Assembly: GCF_028736035.1 (NCBI RefSeq) | Contig: NZ_CP117866.1 | Coordinates: 8,101,001 to 8,165,000, forward strand | Origin: Streptomyces sp. T12 | GTDB taxonomy: Bacteria > Actinomycetota > Actinomycetes > Streptomycetales > Streptomycetaceae | Length of the DNA stretch: 64,000 nucleotides | Direction: 5' to 3' | Shown: positions 8,288-16,141 of the stretch, one piece after another | Position numbering within the stretch: position 1 is the first letter of the stretch | Layout of the letters: each line of letters begins with the position of its first letter | The notes under the pieces: generated by a model | Seen by the model: only the letters and a program-made list of their open reading frames with translations | Database searches by the model: none | Told to the model about the DNA's origin: nothing | Made by a program: the position numbers and the translations under genes

Positions 8288-9342
8288 CAGCGGTGTGCGA
8301 CGACAAATGGTGGGAAGGAGTCGGCGAGCAGAACGTCCGCGCCAGCGCTGAGGAGGTGGAGGGGGCCGCCACCCGGGTCCTGGTCTCCCACCACGTCCCA
8401 GTGGACGACGCGGCCCTGACCGCACGGCACTTGGTCGACGGAAGTCTACGAGGTCACTTCGCTCATGGGGTGGAGCGGCTGCCGCAGATGATCGCGATGC
8501 TGCGCCGAGGTACGCTCAACCCCGCACCCAAGCGGACCATCGTACGGAAGTCGTCGGCCGTCGCCATCCTCAACGGCGACAACGGCCTCGGGCCGCCCGC
8601 CGCCGCAGAAGCCGTGGCCCAGGCCCGCAGCATGGCGGCCTCCTGCGGTGTCGGGGTGGTCGGACTGTGCGCGAGCGGACACCAGGGAACCCTGGGACCC
8701 TTGGCAGAGGGATGCGCCGGAGATGACTCCTTCGGACTGGTGGTGAGCGCCTCCGAACCCGGGGTGATCACCATGGCAGGGACCAAAGCGATCTTCGGCA
8801 CCAACCCCATCGCGTACGCCTGGCCGAGCGCCCAAGGTCCGGTGGTCGCGGATTTCTCCACCGCCGCGATGACACGCAGCGAGCTGCTGCGCAGAGCGGA
8901 GGCCGGGGAACCGCTGCCGTCCGGCACCGCGGTCGACACCGACGGCCTCCCCACGCGCGATGCGCGAGCCGCCCTCGACGGTGGCCTGTTGCCTCTGCGC
9001 GACGATCACAAGGGCGCCCTTCTCTCCCTCCTGGCCGCGATGCTCGCCGGGCCGGTCGTCGACGGCCCCGCTCCTCACCAGGTGGTCGGGACACGCAAGG
9101 CTGACGCGTTCCCCAACAAGGCCGACTTCTTCCTCACGATCAACCTGAGGGCCACCACGGCTCTGAGCGACTTCTACGTGCGAGGCGAGACCCTGAGGCA
9201 AGTCCTCGACTCCCCGGGCGCGGGGGATTTCACCCTGCCGGGAACCGGCGCCAAGGCGCGCATCGCAAAGGCGAGGCAGGAAGGGTTGTACCTGAGCAGC
9301 GGCACCGCTCGACTGCTCTGGGCAGAAGGGGAACGTCCATGA
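8284..9342 (+). CDS. Ldh2-family dehydrogenase (malate/L-lactate/sulfolactate type)
   Basis: About 352 residues of the Ldh2/MDG2 family of NAD(P)-dependent 2-hydroxyacid dehydrogenases. Visible family features are the N-terminal helical start (VLVSHHVPVDDAALTARHLV), DGSLRGHFAHGVERLP, LNGDNGLGPPAA, GVVGLCASGHQGTLGPLAE, TKAIFGTNPIAYAWP and VVADFSTAAMTRSEL. The TTG at 8284 overlaps the stop of the PEP-mutase gene as TTGA with GGAG five bases upstream; GTG at 8281 is an alternative. Family members reduce 2-oxo acids such as oxaloacetate, pyruvate or sulfopyruvate. Its place directly after pepM makes reduction of phosphonopyruvate to phosphonolactate the obvious proposal, which would also drive the mutase forward. 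That step is inference. Confidence 0.88.
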   Translation: MTAVCDDKWWEGVGEQNVRASAEEVEGAATRVLVSHHVPVDDAALTARHLVDGSLRGHFAHGVERLPQMIAMLRRGTLNPAPKRTIVRKSSAVAILNGDNGLGPPAAAEAVAQARSMAASCGVGVVGLCASGHQGTLGPLAEGCAGDDSFGLVVSASEPGVITMAGTKAIFGTNPIAYAWPSAQGPVVADFSTAAMTRSELLRRAEAGEPLPSGTAVDTDGLPTRDARAALDGGLLPLRDDHKGALLSLLAAMLAGPVVDGPAPHQVVGTRKADAFPNKADFFLTINLRATTALSDFYVRGETLRQVLDSPGAGDFTLPGTGAKARIAKARQEGLYLSSGTARLLWAEGERP

Positions 9343-10502
9343 GAGCCCCGGTCTCCGCCCTGGAGAGACGGACTGCCCGTCCGGAGAGTGATCTGCTGCT
9401 CGCCCTGACCTGGCTCCGGCTGCTCCCCGAACAGGTGGAAGCGTGCCGACAGCACCTGCGCGACCACCGGGAACGCTTCGACTGGGGCTTCTTCATCGAC
9501 CAGGCGGGCCGTCACAAGGTGTTGCCGCTGATCGGACATCACATAGCCCGTCACCGCCTGCACCACAGCGGGGACGGCAAGCCGCTGATCCCCCACTTCG
9601 ACACCTACGCCGCCGTGTACCAGGGAAACCGGCTACGCAACGAAGCACTCGGGGAGGAGTTCGGGCCGGTTCTTGACGACCTGACCGCCTCGGGCATCCC
9701 CTACGCAGTCCGCAAGGGGCCAGCTCTTGCGGAGGGACTCTACAAAGACCCGGGACTGCGCCGCATGAACGATCTGGACCTCCTGCTGAGACGCGACGAC
9801 GTCGACGGCGTGGGACAGGTACTCCGCGCTCATGGCTACGCTCAGGGACACCCCACGGCGACCGGTACCGTCGTCGAGCCGTTCGACCGCCGGACGCGCG
9901 CCTTCTGGCGCCTGCACGTGAACAACGAGCTCCCCTTCCACAAGCCGGGGAACCGCCTGGGCGTGGACGTCTTCGCCATCGATCTCTGCCTCGATGTGTT
10001 CCAGCACCGCCCTACGTCCGGCTCGGCGGTCGGTGACCTGCTCGCCCGGCGCCGGTCAGCGCGGCTCTTCGGAAGGCAGACCTTCACCTTGTCGCTGTCC
10101 GACCAGATGCTCGACCTCTGCGCGCACTTCCACAAGGAGGCGACGGCCCGTTACTACATCGAGGCCGGCGCCGACCTCCACCTGCTCAAATTCCTCGACA
10201 TCGCCCTGATGGGCGACCGGGTGAGCCGTGCTAGCGGCTGGGAGGACGTCGTGCGGAAGGCATACGAGTACCAGGCGTCGTCCGTCGTCTACTTCGCCCT
10301 GCAACACGTGGCGTGGCTGTATCCCACCGCCGTACCCAAGGACCGACTCGCCGAGCTTCGCCCGGACAGCACCGACCTGCTGGACGAGTACGGAGCGCTG
10401 GACGGCGACACTGAGCGATGGCAGCTTCCCTTCCTGGAACGGCTGTTCCGAACCGATCGGGGCGGGCTGGTACGCGGCACGTCGGTGATTCCCCATGTCT
10501 GA
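9339..10502 (+). CDS. NTP_transf_5 (uncharacterised nucleotidyltransferase-fold) protein
   Basis: A 387-residue protein of the nucleotidyltransferase-fold family often found in peptide and other natural-product clusters. The family signature is the segment YAVRKGPALAEGLYKDPG followed by RMNDLDLLLRRDDV, whose D-L-D pair corresponds to metal-binding acids of the fold. The remainder is mostly helical and not informative to me. The gene begins with ATGA overlap on the dehydrogenase gene and overlaps the next gene by 8 nt. The biochemical role of this family is poorly defined; a nucleotidylation (for example to a nucleotide-activated phosphonate) would fit the NUDIX hydrolase encoded further down, but that is speculative. 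Confidence 0.8.
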   Translation: MRAPVSALERRTARPESDLLLALTWLRLLPEQVEACRQHLRDHRERFDWGFFIDQAGRHKVLPLIGHHIARHRLHHSGDGKPLIPHFDTYAAVYQGNRLRNEALGEEFGPVLDDLTASGIPYAVRKGPALAEGLYKDPGLRRMNDLDLLLRRDDVDGVGQVLRAHGYAQGHPTATGTVVEPFDRRTRAFWRLHVNNELPFHKPGNRLGVDVFAIDLCLDVFQHRPTSGSAVGDLLARRRSARLFGRQTFTLSLSDQMLDLCAHFHKEATARYYIEAGADLHLLKFLDIALMGDRVSRASGWEDVVRKAYEYQASSVVYFALQHVAWLYPTAVPKDRLAELRPDSTDLLDEYGALDGDTERWQLPFLERLFRTDRGGLVRGTSVIPHV

Positions 10503-11346
10503 GAACAGGCTCAGGCACCCCGCCGCCGTCACCATGTTCCTGGGGACCGGGGCCTTCTCGTCGAAGACCCTGCTGTCCGTCGCGCTGCTGCGGTACCTGT
10601 CGAACCACGGCGTCGACGCCGTGCCGTACAAGGCCGTGACCGTGCTGCGCGATCGTGACATCAGACAGTCACCCGCCATGGACCTTGGCCTCCCGCACCA
10701 CATCCTCGCCGCGCGTGTCGGCGCCGACCCGCGGCAGTGCCCAGTCGTCGTACGCCAGACAGGCCCGTGCCAGGGCGACCTGCACCTGCGCGGCGAGAGG
10801 CTGGCGAACGTGGCTGTGCCGTGCAAGGACACAGTGGACCTGGCGTCGTTGCCTCCCGGGACGCGGGACAACATCGTCGCGGCGGCCCACTCCGCGGCGG
10901 AGCACCTAGTGAGCACTCATCGCCATGTCGTGGTCGAGGGCGCGGGCAGTGCGATCGTCCTCTCCGCGGACCAGGACTTGCCGAACATAGCCGTCGCTCG
11001 CCGACTGCGGCCCGCCATTGTTCTCGTGAGTGAGTTCTCCGGTGGAGGCGCCGCCGCCGCGTTGATAGGGACCTTCCAGTGCCTGCCGGCCGACGTCCAA
11101 ACCATGGTCCGTGGATACGTCGTGGCGAACACACATGAATCGAGCGCCCTCCACCGGACGATGACCCTCGTGACGCGTACGTCGGGCATACGGCCGCTCG
11201 GGATCATCCCGGCCAACGACGAGCTCGCGTACAGCGACCTGTACACCGACTCCGCCATCGACGGATGGGCCGCGCGTCTGCACGAGAACGTCGACATGGA
11301 GGCGTTGCTGGAATCCTCCCTAGCGGGGGCCCCGATTGCGGAGTGA
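10495..11346 (+). CDS. CobQ/BioD-like P-loop protein with degenerate Walker A
   Basis: A 283-residue protein that resembles the N-terminal nucleotide-binding domain of cobyric acid synthase and dethiobiotin synthetase: MFLGTGAFSSKTLLSVALL at the start, then VDAVPYKAVTVLRDR, VVEGAGSAIVL and LVSEFSGGGAAAALIGTF. In active relatives the loop reads GTxSxxGKS/T. Here it is GTGAFSSKT (residues 17-25), so the glycine before the lysine is serine. The class-I glutaminase domain of CobQ is absent. The gene is therefore neither a cobalamin gene by context (no other cob genes) nor a normal amidase. It may be an ATP-dependent amide or ring-forming ligase on a pathway intermediate, or a non-hydrolysing relative. 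Confidence 0.75.
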   Translation: MSENRLRHPAAVTMFLGTGAFSSKTLLSVALLRYLSNHGVDAVPYKAVTVLRDRDIRQSPAMDLGLPHHILAARVGADPRQCPVVVRQTGPCQGDLHLRGERLANVAVPCKDTVDLASLPPGTRDNIVAAAHSAAEHLVSTHRHVVVEGAGSAIVLSADQDLPNIAVARRLRPAIVLVSEFSGGGAAAALIGTFQCLPADVQTMVRGYVVANTHESSALHRTMTLVTRTSGIRPLGIIPANDELAYSDLYTDSAIDGWAARLHENVDMEALLESSLAGAPIAE

Positions 11347-11350
11347 ACTC

Positions 11351-12595
11351 TTGACCGATCTTGTCATCGATTGTGACTGGAACGGCCCAGCCGACGCTTC
11401 CCTGGTGGGCGAGAAGGCAGCAGAACTGCTGAGTCTCTACAACCTGTCATCGCACGGCGGCTTCCGCGTCCCCCAGTTCTGCGTCCTACCCGCTTCGGTG
11501 CTGGGGGAGTTCTACCGCCAAGTGGACTGGGACGTGCCACTTCAGTACGAAATGCTGCCCGGAACGCGGAGCGTGCCCGAGGGCGTGCTCCGGAAGCTGC
11601 TCCCGTTCCCGTCCTTCGCCGACGCGATCATCAGCGAATGCACGCGCCGACTCGAGCGACCGGCCATGCTGCGCACCAGTCTCGTACAGTCGACGAGGGA
11701 CAACGGAACCGGGTACGGGATCAACTCGACGGTACTTCTCGACCGGGACCAGGCCATGGCCATCCACCGCACGCGTGTACTGCCGGACCTGCTGGCGGGG
11801 CTCTACAAGGCGTATACGACCTGGGACAGCTGGGACCGGCACCCATGGACCGCGCGGGAGGCGGGCATTGTTTTCATGGACGCCGTACCCTTCACCTGCC
11901 TAGGCGCCGCCTATGTGGAGGTCGGCCGGGTGACCGTCGAAGTGGACGCAAAAAGGCCGCCCGAACGGCACCAACTAGTCCTCGACCGGCGAGCGCCGGA
12001 GGACGACCACGGTGTGCTCGGCCGCAGGCGTCGCGACCGGCTGCTGAGAGCCTGTCACGACATCTGGGAGACCAGAGACACGGGGAGTGGTTTGGTCGAG
12101 GTGGAGTTCGGCTTCGGTGCTGAGGACGAGCTGTTCATCGTCCAAACCCGGCAGCTACCTGGTGACAGGGCGGGGGCCTTCCATTCCATTGGTGAGGTCA
12201 CCGGTCAGGTATGCGATCTGCGGAATCTGCCCCGGGAACCGGGGGCGGTCCATGAGGCCCTGTCCCACGTGGGACCCCACTCCATTCTGGTGTTGCGGAG
12301 AAACGACCCGCACTGGTTCGACGCCTTCGCCCTGGCATGGATCTCACGGCTCTACGCTCTCCCCAGCCCGCCAGCCGCTGTGGTACTGGAAGACCGTGGA
12401 ATCGTTGGACGGGACCCGGGCTTCCGCAATCACCTGGCCCACGCCCTCATGACGCAGCGGTCAGCCCCATTCGTAGCACAGGTGACACCCGGCCAATGGC
12501 CCAGCGGAGCGAAGGAAGTAACCATGACTTCAGATGGATCACTGCTCGACATCCGTGCCCGATCAACACAGATGATGGGACCTTCCACCTGGTGA
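11351..12595 (+). CDS. Stand-alone PPDK/PEP-synthase-type ATP-binding domain protein
   Basis: A protein of about 414 residues resembling only the N-terminal ATP-grasp part of pyruvate phosphate dikinase and PEP synthase. Seen features are LVGEKAAELLSLYNLSSHGG then RVPQFCVLPASV (usual GGKGxNL...VPPGF region), MLRTSLVQSTRDNGTGYGIN (usual VRSS region) and the end motif VEVEFGFGAEDELFIVQTRQ (usual IEWxxDxxxLxxLQxR). The swivelling phosphohistidine domain and the PEP/pyruvate barrel are missing. TTG at 11351 with GGAGTGA 5-10 bases upstream is a better start than TTG at 11336. Known relatives phosphorylate small molecules (for example rifampin phosphotransferase, which does keep the His domain). 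Here a kinase or ligase role on a pathway intermediate is possible, but no function is established. Confidence 0.68.
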   Translation: MTDLVIDCDWNGPADASLVGEKAAELLSLYNLSSHGGFRVPQFCVLPASVLGEFYRQVDWDVPLQYEMLPGTRSVPEGVLRKLLPFPSFADAIISECTRRLERPAMLRTSLVQSTRDNGTGYGINSTVLLDRDQAMAIHRTRVLPDLLAGLYKAYTTWDSWDRHPWTAREAGIVFMDAVPFTCLGAAYVEVGRVTVEVDAKRPPERHQLVLDRRAPEDDHGVLGRRRRDRLLRACHDIWETRDTGSGLVEVEFGFGAEDELFIVQTRQLPGDRAGAFHSIGEVTGQVCDLRNLPREPGAVHEALSHVGPHSILVLRRNDPHWFDAFALAWISRLYALPSPPAAVVLEDRGIVGRDPGFRNHLAHALMTQRSAPFVAQVTPGQWPSGAKEVTMTSDGSLLDIRARSTQMMGPSTW

Positions 12596-13026
12596 AACTG
12601 CGTGATAAGGCGTTGTGTTGCCTTCGAGTCGCTGACTCCTTCCTCTTCACTGTCCGGTACGACGGACAGCCACCCGCGACCACGTTTCTCATCCCGCCTG
12701 GAGGAGGGATCGAGGATGGGGAGACACCCAGGGAGGCGGCGACCCGGGAGGCGCATGAGGAACTCGGCTGCGAAATCACGGCCTGGGACGACCTGGGGAT
12801 CACGGTGGACGAGTTCACCTTCCGGGGCGAGGAGTACCGCGAAACCGTGCACATCTTCGCCGCCGATCTTCCCTCCGGGGCGAGGATCGCCGCTTGCGCC
12901 CACGAGTCCAATGGCGAGACCCACCCGCTCCAGTGGCTCGCGGTGAGTGACCTCCAGGACGGTGGTCTGTTGATCTATCCGCCGGGCCTACCGGAGGTGC
13001 TCATCCGATATGCCGAGTCGAAATGA
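12592..13026 (+). CDS. NUDIX hydrolase
   Basis: A 144-residue protein with a complete NUDIX box: GGGIEDGETPREAATREA followed by HEELG, matching G-x5-E-x7-R-E-x-x-E-E-x-G. The reading frame extends far upstream, but the GTG at 12592 overlaps the stop of the preceding gene as GTGA and gives the usual NUDIX length, so I take it as the start. NUDIX enzymes hydrolyse nucleoside diphosphates linked to another group. In at least one phosphonate pathway (FR-900098) a NUDIX enzyme removes CMP from a nucleotide-protected intermediate. A similar deprotection here would pair with the NTP_transf_5 protein, which is inference. Confidence 0.92.
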   Translation: MKLRDKALCCLRVADSFLFTVRYDGQPPATTFLIPPGGGIEDGETPREAATREAHEELGCEITAWDDLGITVDEFTFRGEEYRETVHIFAADLPSGARIAACAHESNGETHPLQWLAVSDLQDGGLLIYPPGLPEVLIRYAESK

Positions 13027-13032
13027 GTGCGC

Positions 13033-13818
13033 ATGGAGCTCACCGACGCCGTGTTCCTCACCTCCGCCGCCTATGCGGACCCCCGGCGGTTCGCTGCGCG
13101 CCAGGGGCTCTACCGTTGGCAGAGCCCCCACCACGACCTGCCCGCCCTCGTCATCGAAGCAATCTCTGACCTCACCGGACTGGTCGTCGACGTGGGCTGC
13201 GGCAACGGGACGTATGTGCATCGGCTCCGGTCCGCCCGGCCCGACCTGGACGTCCTCGGTGTCGATCTGTCCCTGGGGATGCTCAAGAGCATCGCTCCGC
13301 CGGTGGTGGTGGCTGACGGCCGCCGCCTGCCGCTGCCGCACGCGTCCGCCGACGCCACGCTGGCCCTGCACATGCTGTACCACCTGCCCGACATCGGTGC
13401 TGGGATCGCTGAGTTGAAGAGAATTCTCCGCCCCGGTGGCAAGGCGGTCATCGCGACCAACTCCGCCACCGACAAAAGCGAACTCCAAGCGCTCTGGCAG
13501 CAGGCGCACCAGGACGCCGACGTGCCCCTCACCAGCCGCAGCCTCTCGTTCAGCGCACGGTTCACTCTGGAGGACGCACAGGAAACGCTGCCACGGTACT
13601 TCTCGCACACCGAACTTCTGCGCCTGGACTCCACCATCACCGTTCCCAGCTCCCGACCCGTGATGGAGTACTTCCACTCCTATCTCCCGCTGCCAGGGCA
13701 TGACGAGAGGACGACGCGACGCGTCATCGCCGCGCTGACCGACCGCGTGCGGGCCGAGGTCGCGCGCGCCGGCAGCTTCCGCATCACCTGCCGAGGAGGG
13801 CTGTTCGTCTGCTCCTAG
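13033..13818 (+). CDS. Class I SAM-dependent methyltransferase
   Basis: A 261-residue Rossmann-fold methyltransferase. Motif I is VVDVGCGNGTYVHRL, the acidic residue binding the SAM ribose is in VLGVDLSLGML, motif II region is VVADGRRLPLP, and the post-motif segment is LALHMLYHLPD then LKRILRPGGKAVIATN. A GTG at 13027 abuts the NUDIX stop codon; the ATG at 13033 is the likelier start, and neither has a strong ribosome site, so coupling to the upstream gene is expected. It is a typical O-, N- or C-methylation tailoring enzyme; its substrate cannot be read from the sequence. Confidence 0.9.
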   Translation: MELTDAVFLTSAAYADPRRFAARQGLYRWQSPHHDLPALVIEAISDLTGLVVDVGCGNGTYVHRLRSARPDLDVLGVDLSLGMLKSIAPPVVVADGRRLPLPHASADATLALHMLYHLPDIGAGIAELKRILRPGGKAVIATNSATDKSELQALWQQAHQDADVPLTSRSLSFSARFTLEDAQETLPRYFSHTELLRLDSTITVPSSRPVMEYFHSYLPLPGHDERTTRRVIAALTDRVRAEVARAGSFRITCRGGLFVCS

Positions 13819-13861
13819 CGTTCCGGAGACCGCTGCACGTTGACAGTGAGGAGGGCGCTCC

Positions 13862-14635
13862 ATGCACTATCTGTTGCTGGCCGAGCACCAAGCCCGGGTC
13901 CGTTGGGTCGATGTGCCTGGTGTGCGTCCCGCTCGCGTGTACGTGCACGGCCTGGGCTCCGCGGCGGTGGACTTCTTCTCCCTCGCGGCTCATCCTCTCC
14001 TCGCTGGCCATCGAACCATTCTGGTCGATCTCCTCGGTTTCGGTTTCAGCGACCGACCGGAAAGCTTCGGATACACGGTCGACGACCACGCGGAAGTAGT
14101 CGAGCGAGTACTGGACGAACTGCACCTTTCCGATTGCGAGGTGGTAGCTCACAGCATGGGGGGCGCCGTCACGGTGGCACTGGCTCGGAAGCGGCCTGAC
14201 CTGGTGTCCCGCCTGGTCCTCGCCGAGCCCTGCCTCACAGGTGGCGGCAAACTGAGTGGACGGATCGCCACACTCTCGGAACACGACTACGTGCGCCGCG
14301 GGCACGCCATGATCGCGGCGCGACTCGGAAACAGCCGTAATGTCACGGATCTTGAGGCGTTACCTGCCTTCCAGGCAGCCTCACCCCTCGCCGTTCACCG
14401 GTCCGCCGTTGGACTCGTGCGCGGCACGCGTGAGGACCTGCGCCATGTTCTCCAGGAACTTCCCCTGCCGCGTGCCTACCTCGTCGGCGAACACAGCCTG
14501 CCCGATCTAGCGGCTGAGACACTACGTGCTTCGGGAGTGGCCGTTCTCATCGTGCGGGGAGCCGGTCACATGATGATGCATGACGCTCCGCAGACGTTCG
14601 CCGAGTCCGTGCATCGGGCGATCAGCAGCGCCTGA
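13862..14635 (+). CDS. Alpha/beta-hydrolase fold protein
   Basis: A 257-residue alpha/beta hydrolase. The nucleophile elbow is VVAHSMGGAVTVAL (serine in A-H-S-M-G-G), the oxyanion region is VYVHGLGSAAVDFF, and the catalytic histidine is in IVRGAGHMMMHD near the C-terminus. A short cap region lies between residues about 130 and 190. The ATG at 13862 has GAGGAGG upstream. It may release or trim a pathway intermediate (ester, thioester or carbamate). A TTA codon occurs at 14360-14362, consistent with developmental control of the operon. Confidence 0.9.
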   Translation: MHYLLLAEHQARVRWVDVPGVRPARVYVHGLGSAAVDFFSLAAHPLLAGHRTILVDLLGFGFSDRPESFGYTVDDHAEVVERVLDELHLSDCEVVAHSMGGAVTVALARKRPDLVSRLVLAEPCLTGGGKLSGRIATLSEHDYVRRGHAMIAARLGNSRNVTDLEALPAFQAASPLAVHRSAVGLVRGTREDLRHVLQELPLPRAYLVGEHSLPDLAAETLRASGVAVLIVRGAGHMMMHDAPQTFAESVHRAISSA

Positions 14636-14686
14636 CACGCGTGCACACGTACTTCCACTCCCGGACAGGAAAGGTGGCCGCCTGAC

Positions 14687-16141
14687 ATGCCGCGAAAGAT
14701 CGTCCTCGTAGGGCTGGGCTTCCACGCACGGCACCATTACCTACATCTGCTGGCAGACCTCGTACGTCGGCAGGAGGTGCGACTGGTCGCCGTGGTGGAA
14801 CTCGAAAAACGACGAGCACACACCGCACAAGTTCTGAGCGACGCCGGCATCCCCGCCGCCCACTTCGTGGGTGTACGTGCGACCGATGCGCTCGCGCAAG
14901 CCGAAGCACTGGCGAACCTGAGCAGAGTCAAGGCCCAGCACGGCTGCGACGGACTGATCATCTCCACCGACCCCCGCAACCACCTCCCCTATCTGGAATG
15001 GGGCGCGGTGGAAGGGGTCGATGTCCTGGTGGACAAACCACTGACCGCCACCGACATGGACTTCTCCCCAGAGTCCGCCCGAGCGCTGACCAACGCATTC
15101 GAATCAGTCAGGGACCTCTTCGCGAAATCTGCTGCCACCGCCACTGTCATGGTGACCCGTCGCTCCCACGATGGATACCTCATCGCACGCCGCGTCCTGC
15201 ATGAGGTGGCCGCGGAATTCGGCATACCCATCACCTTCATCAACGCCTACCACGCCAACGGCTATTGGAACTTCCCCGATGAGTTCCGCAGTCGTGAGAA
15301 CCACCCGTACAAGTACGGTTTCGGCGCCCTTCTGCACGGGGGCTACCACGTGGTCGACCTGGCTGCCTGGCTGCTGTCCGTCAACGAGAACGCTCTCCGC
15401 GACGACTGGGCGGACAGCGTAGAGGTACTCACCCAGCACACCACGCCCGACGACTTCCTGGAGCAGGTACCCGAAGCCGTGTACAGCAGGTTAGGTCTGG
15501 GGCAATCCATGCAGGCGCCCTTCAGCTCTGCCGGTCGTCGTTTCGCGCGGTCGTGCGGTGAGACGGATGTGAACATCGCTTTCTCGGCCAGACGGAACGA
15601 CCGCGTGATCACCATGGGCAATATCCAGGTGATGGAGACGGCGCTTAGCACCCGAGCCTGGCGAGACCTCCCGGAGGACACGTACAAGAGCAACGGCCGC
15701 CACTCTCAGGAACGGCTCACCATTCACATGGGACACCTCCTGACTCTGCACACCGAGGACTACCGTTCCTGGTCCGGCGACGCGGATCCGGATGGCCTCG
15801 CGCCTGCACGATTCGTCATCCGGGTACTGCGCAACAGCAAGCTGATCGGTGGGGAGCCCTACTCCGAACACGTGCTGACGCGTCCGCCGAACCCGGCCGG
15901 CCACCGCGACGAATCCCTCACCGAACGCAGTCGCCGCCAGGCCTTCCACCAGTGGATAGCCGGAACTGGTCACGCCAGCGCGCTGGACACTCACGGACTG
16001 TCCATACGGCTGCTGACAGCTGCGCACGAGAGCATGTTCCGCCGCCGTCGCGGCCTCGCGCCCATGGCCACGTTTCCGATGCGGACACCTACGCTGACCC
16101 AGGAACCGGAATCAGTGCGGTGGGGCAACGCCAATGTCTGA
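14687..16141 (+). CDS. Gfo/Idh/MocA-family oxidoreductase
   Basis: A 484-residue protein, longer than the typical 330-400. It starts with a nucleotide-binding Rossmann segment (KIVLVGLGFHARHHYL), followed by LIISTDPRNHLPYLEWG and the conserved lysine motif VDVLVDKPLTATD that in this family carries the catalytic Lys-Pro. The C-terminal domain includes GFGALLHGGYHVVDLAAWLL, with the histidines expected near the substrate. The extra length is in the C-terminal 120 residues, which I do not recognise. The family oxidises or reduces sugars, inositols or cyclic imines with NAD(P). A ribosome site GGAAAGGTGG precedes the ATG. A TTA codon lies at 15491-15493. The substrate is unknown. Confidence 0.85.
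   Translation: MPRKIVLVGLGFHARHHYLHLLADLVRRQEVRLVAVVELEKRRAHTAQVLSDAGIPAAHFVGVRATDALAQAEALANLSRVKAQHGCDGLIISTDPRNHLPYLEWGAVEGVDVLVDKPLTATDMDFSPESARALTNAFESVRDLFAKSAATATVMVTRRSHDGYLIARRVLHEVAAEFGIPITFINAYHANGYWNFPDEFRSRENHPYKYGFGALLHGGYHVVDLAAWLLSVNENALRDDWADSVEVLTQHTTPDDFLEQVPEAVYSRLGLGQSMQAPFSSAGRRFARSCGETDVNIAFSARRNDRVITMGNIQVMETALSTRAWRDLPEDTYKSNGRHSQERLTIHMGHLLTLHTEDYRSWSGDADPDGLAPARFVIRVLRNSKLIGGEPYSEHVLTRPPNPAGHRDESLTERSRRQAFHQWIAGTGHASALDTHGLSIRLLTAAHESMFRRRRGLAPMATFPMRTPTLTQEPESVRWGNANV

Noticed and set aside
10495..11346. The CobQ-like gene as a cobalamin biosynthesis gene
   Set aside because: The amidotransferase domain is absent, the P-loop is altered and there are no cobalamin genes in the window.
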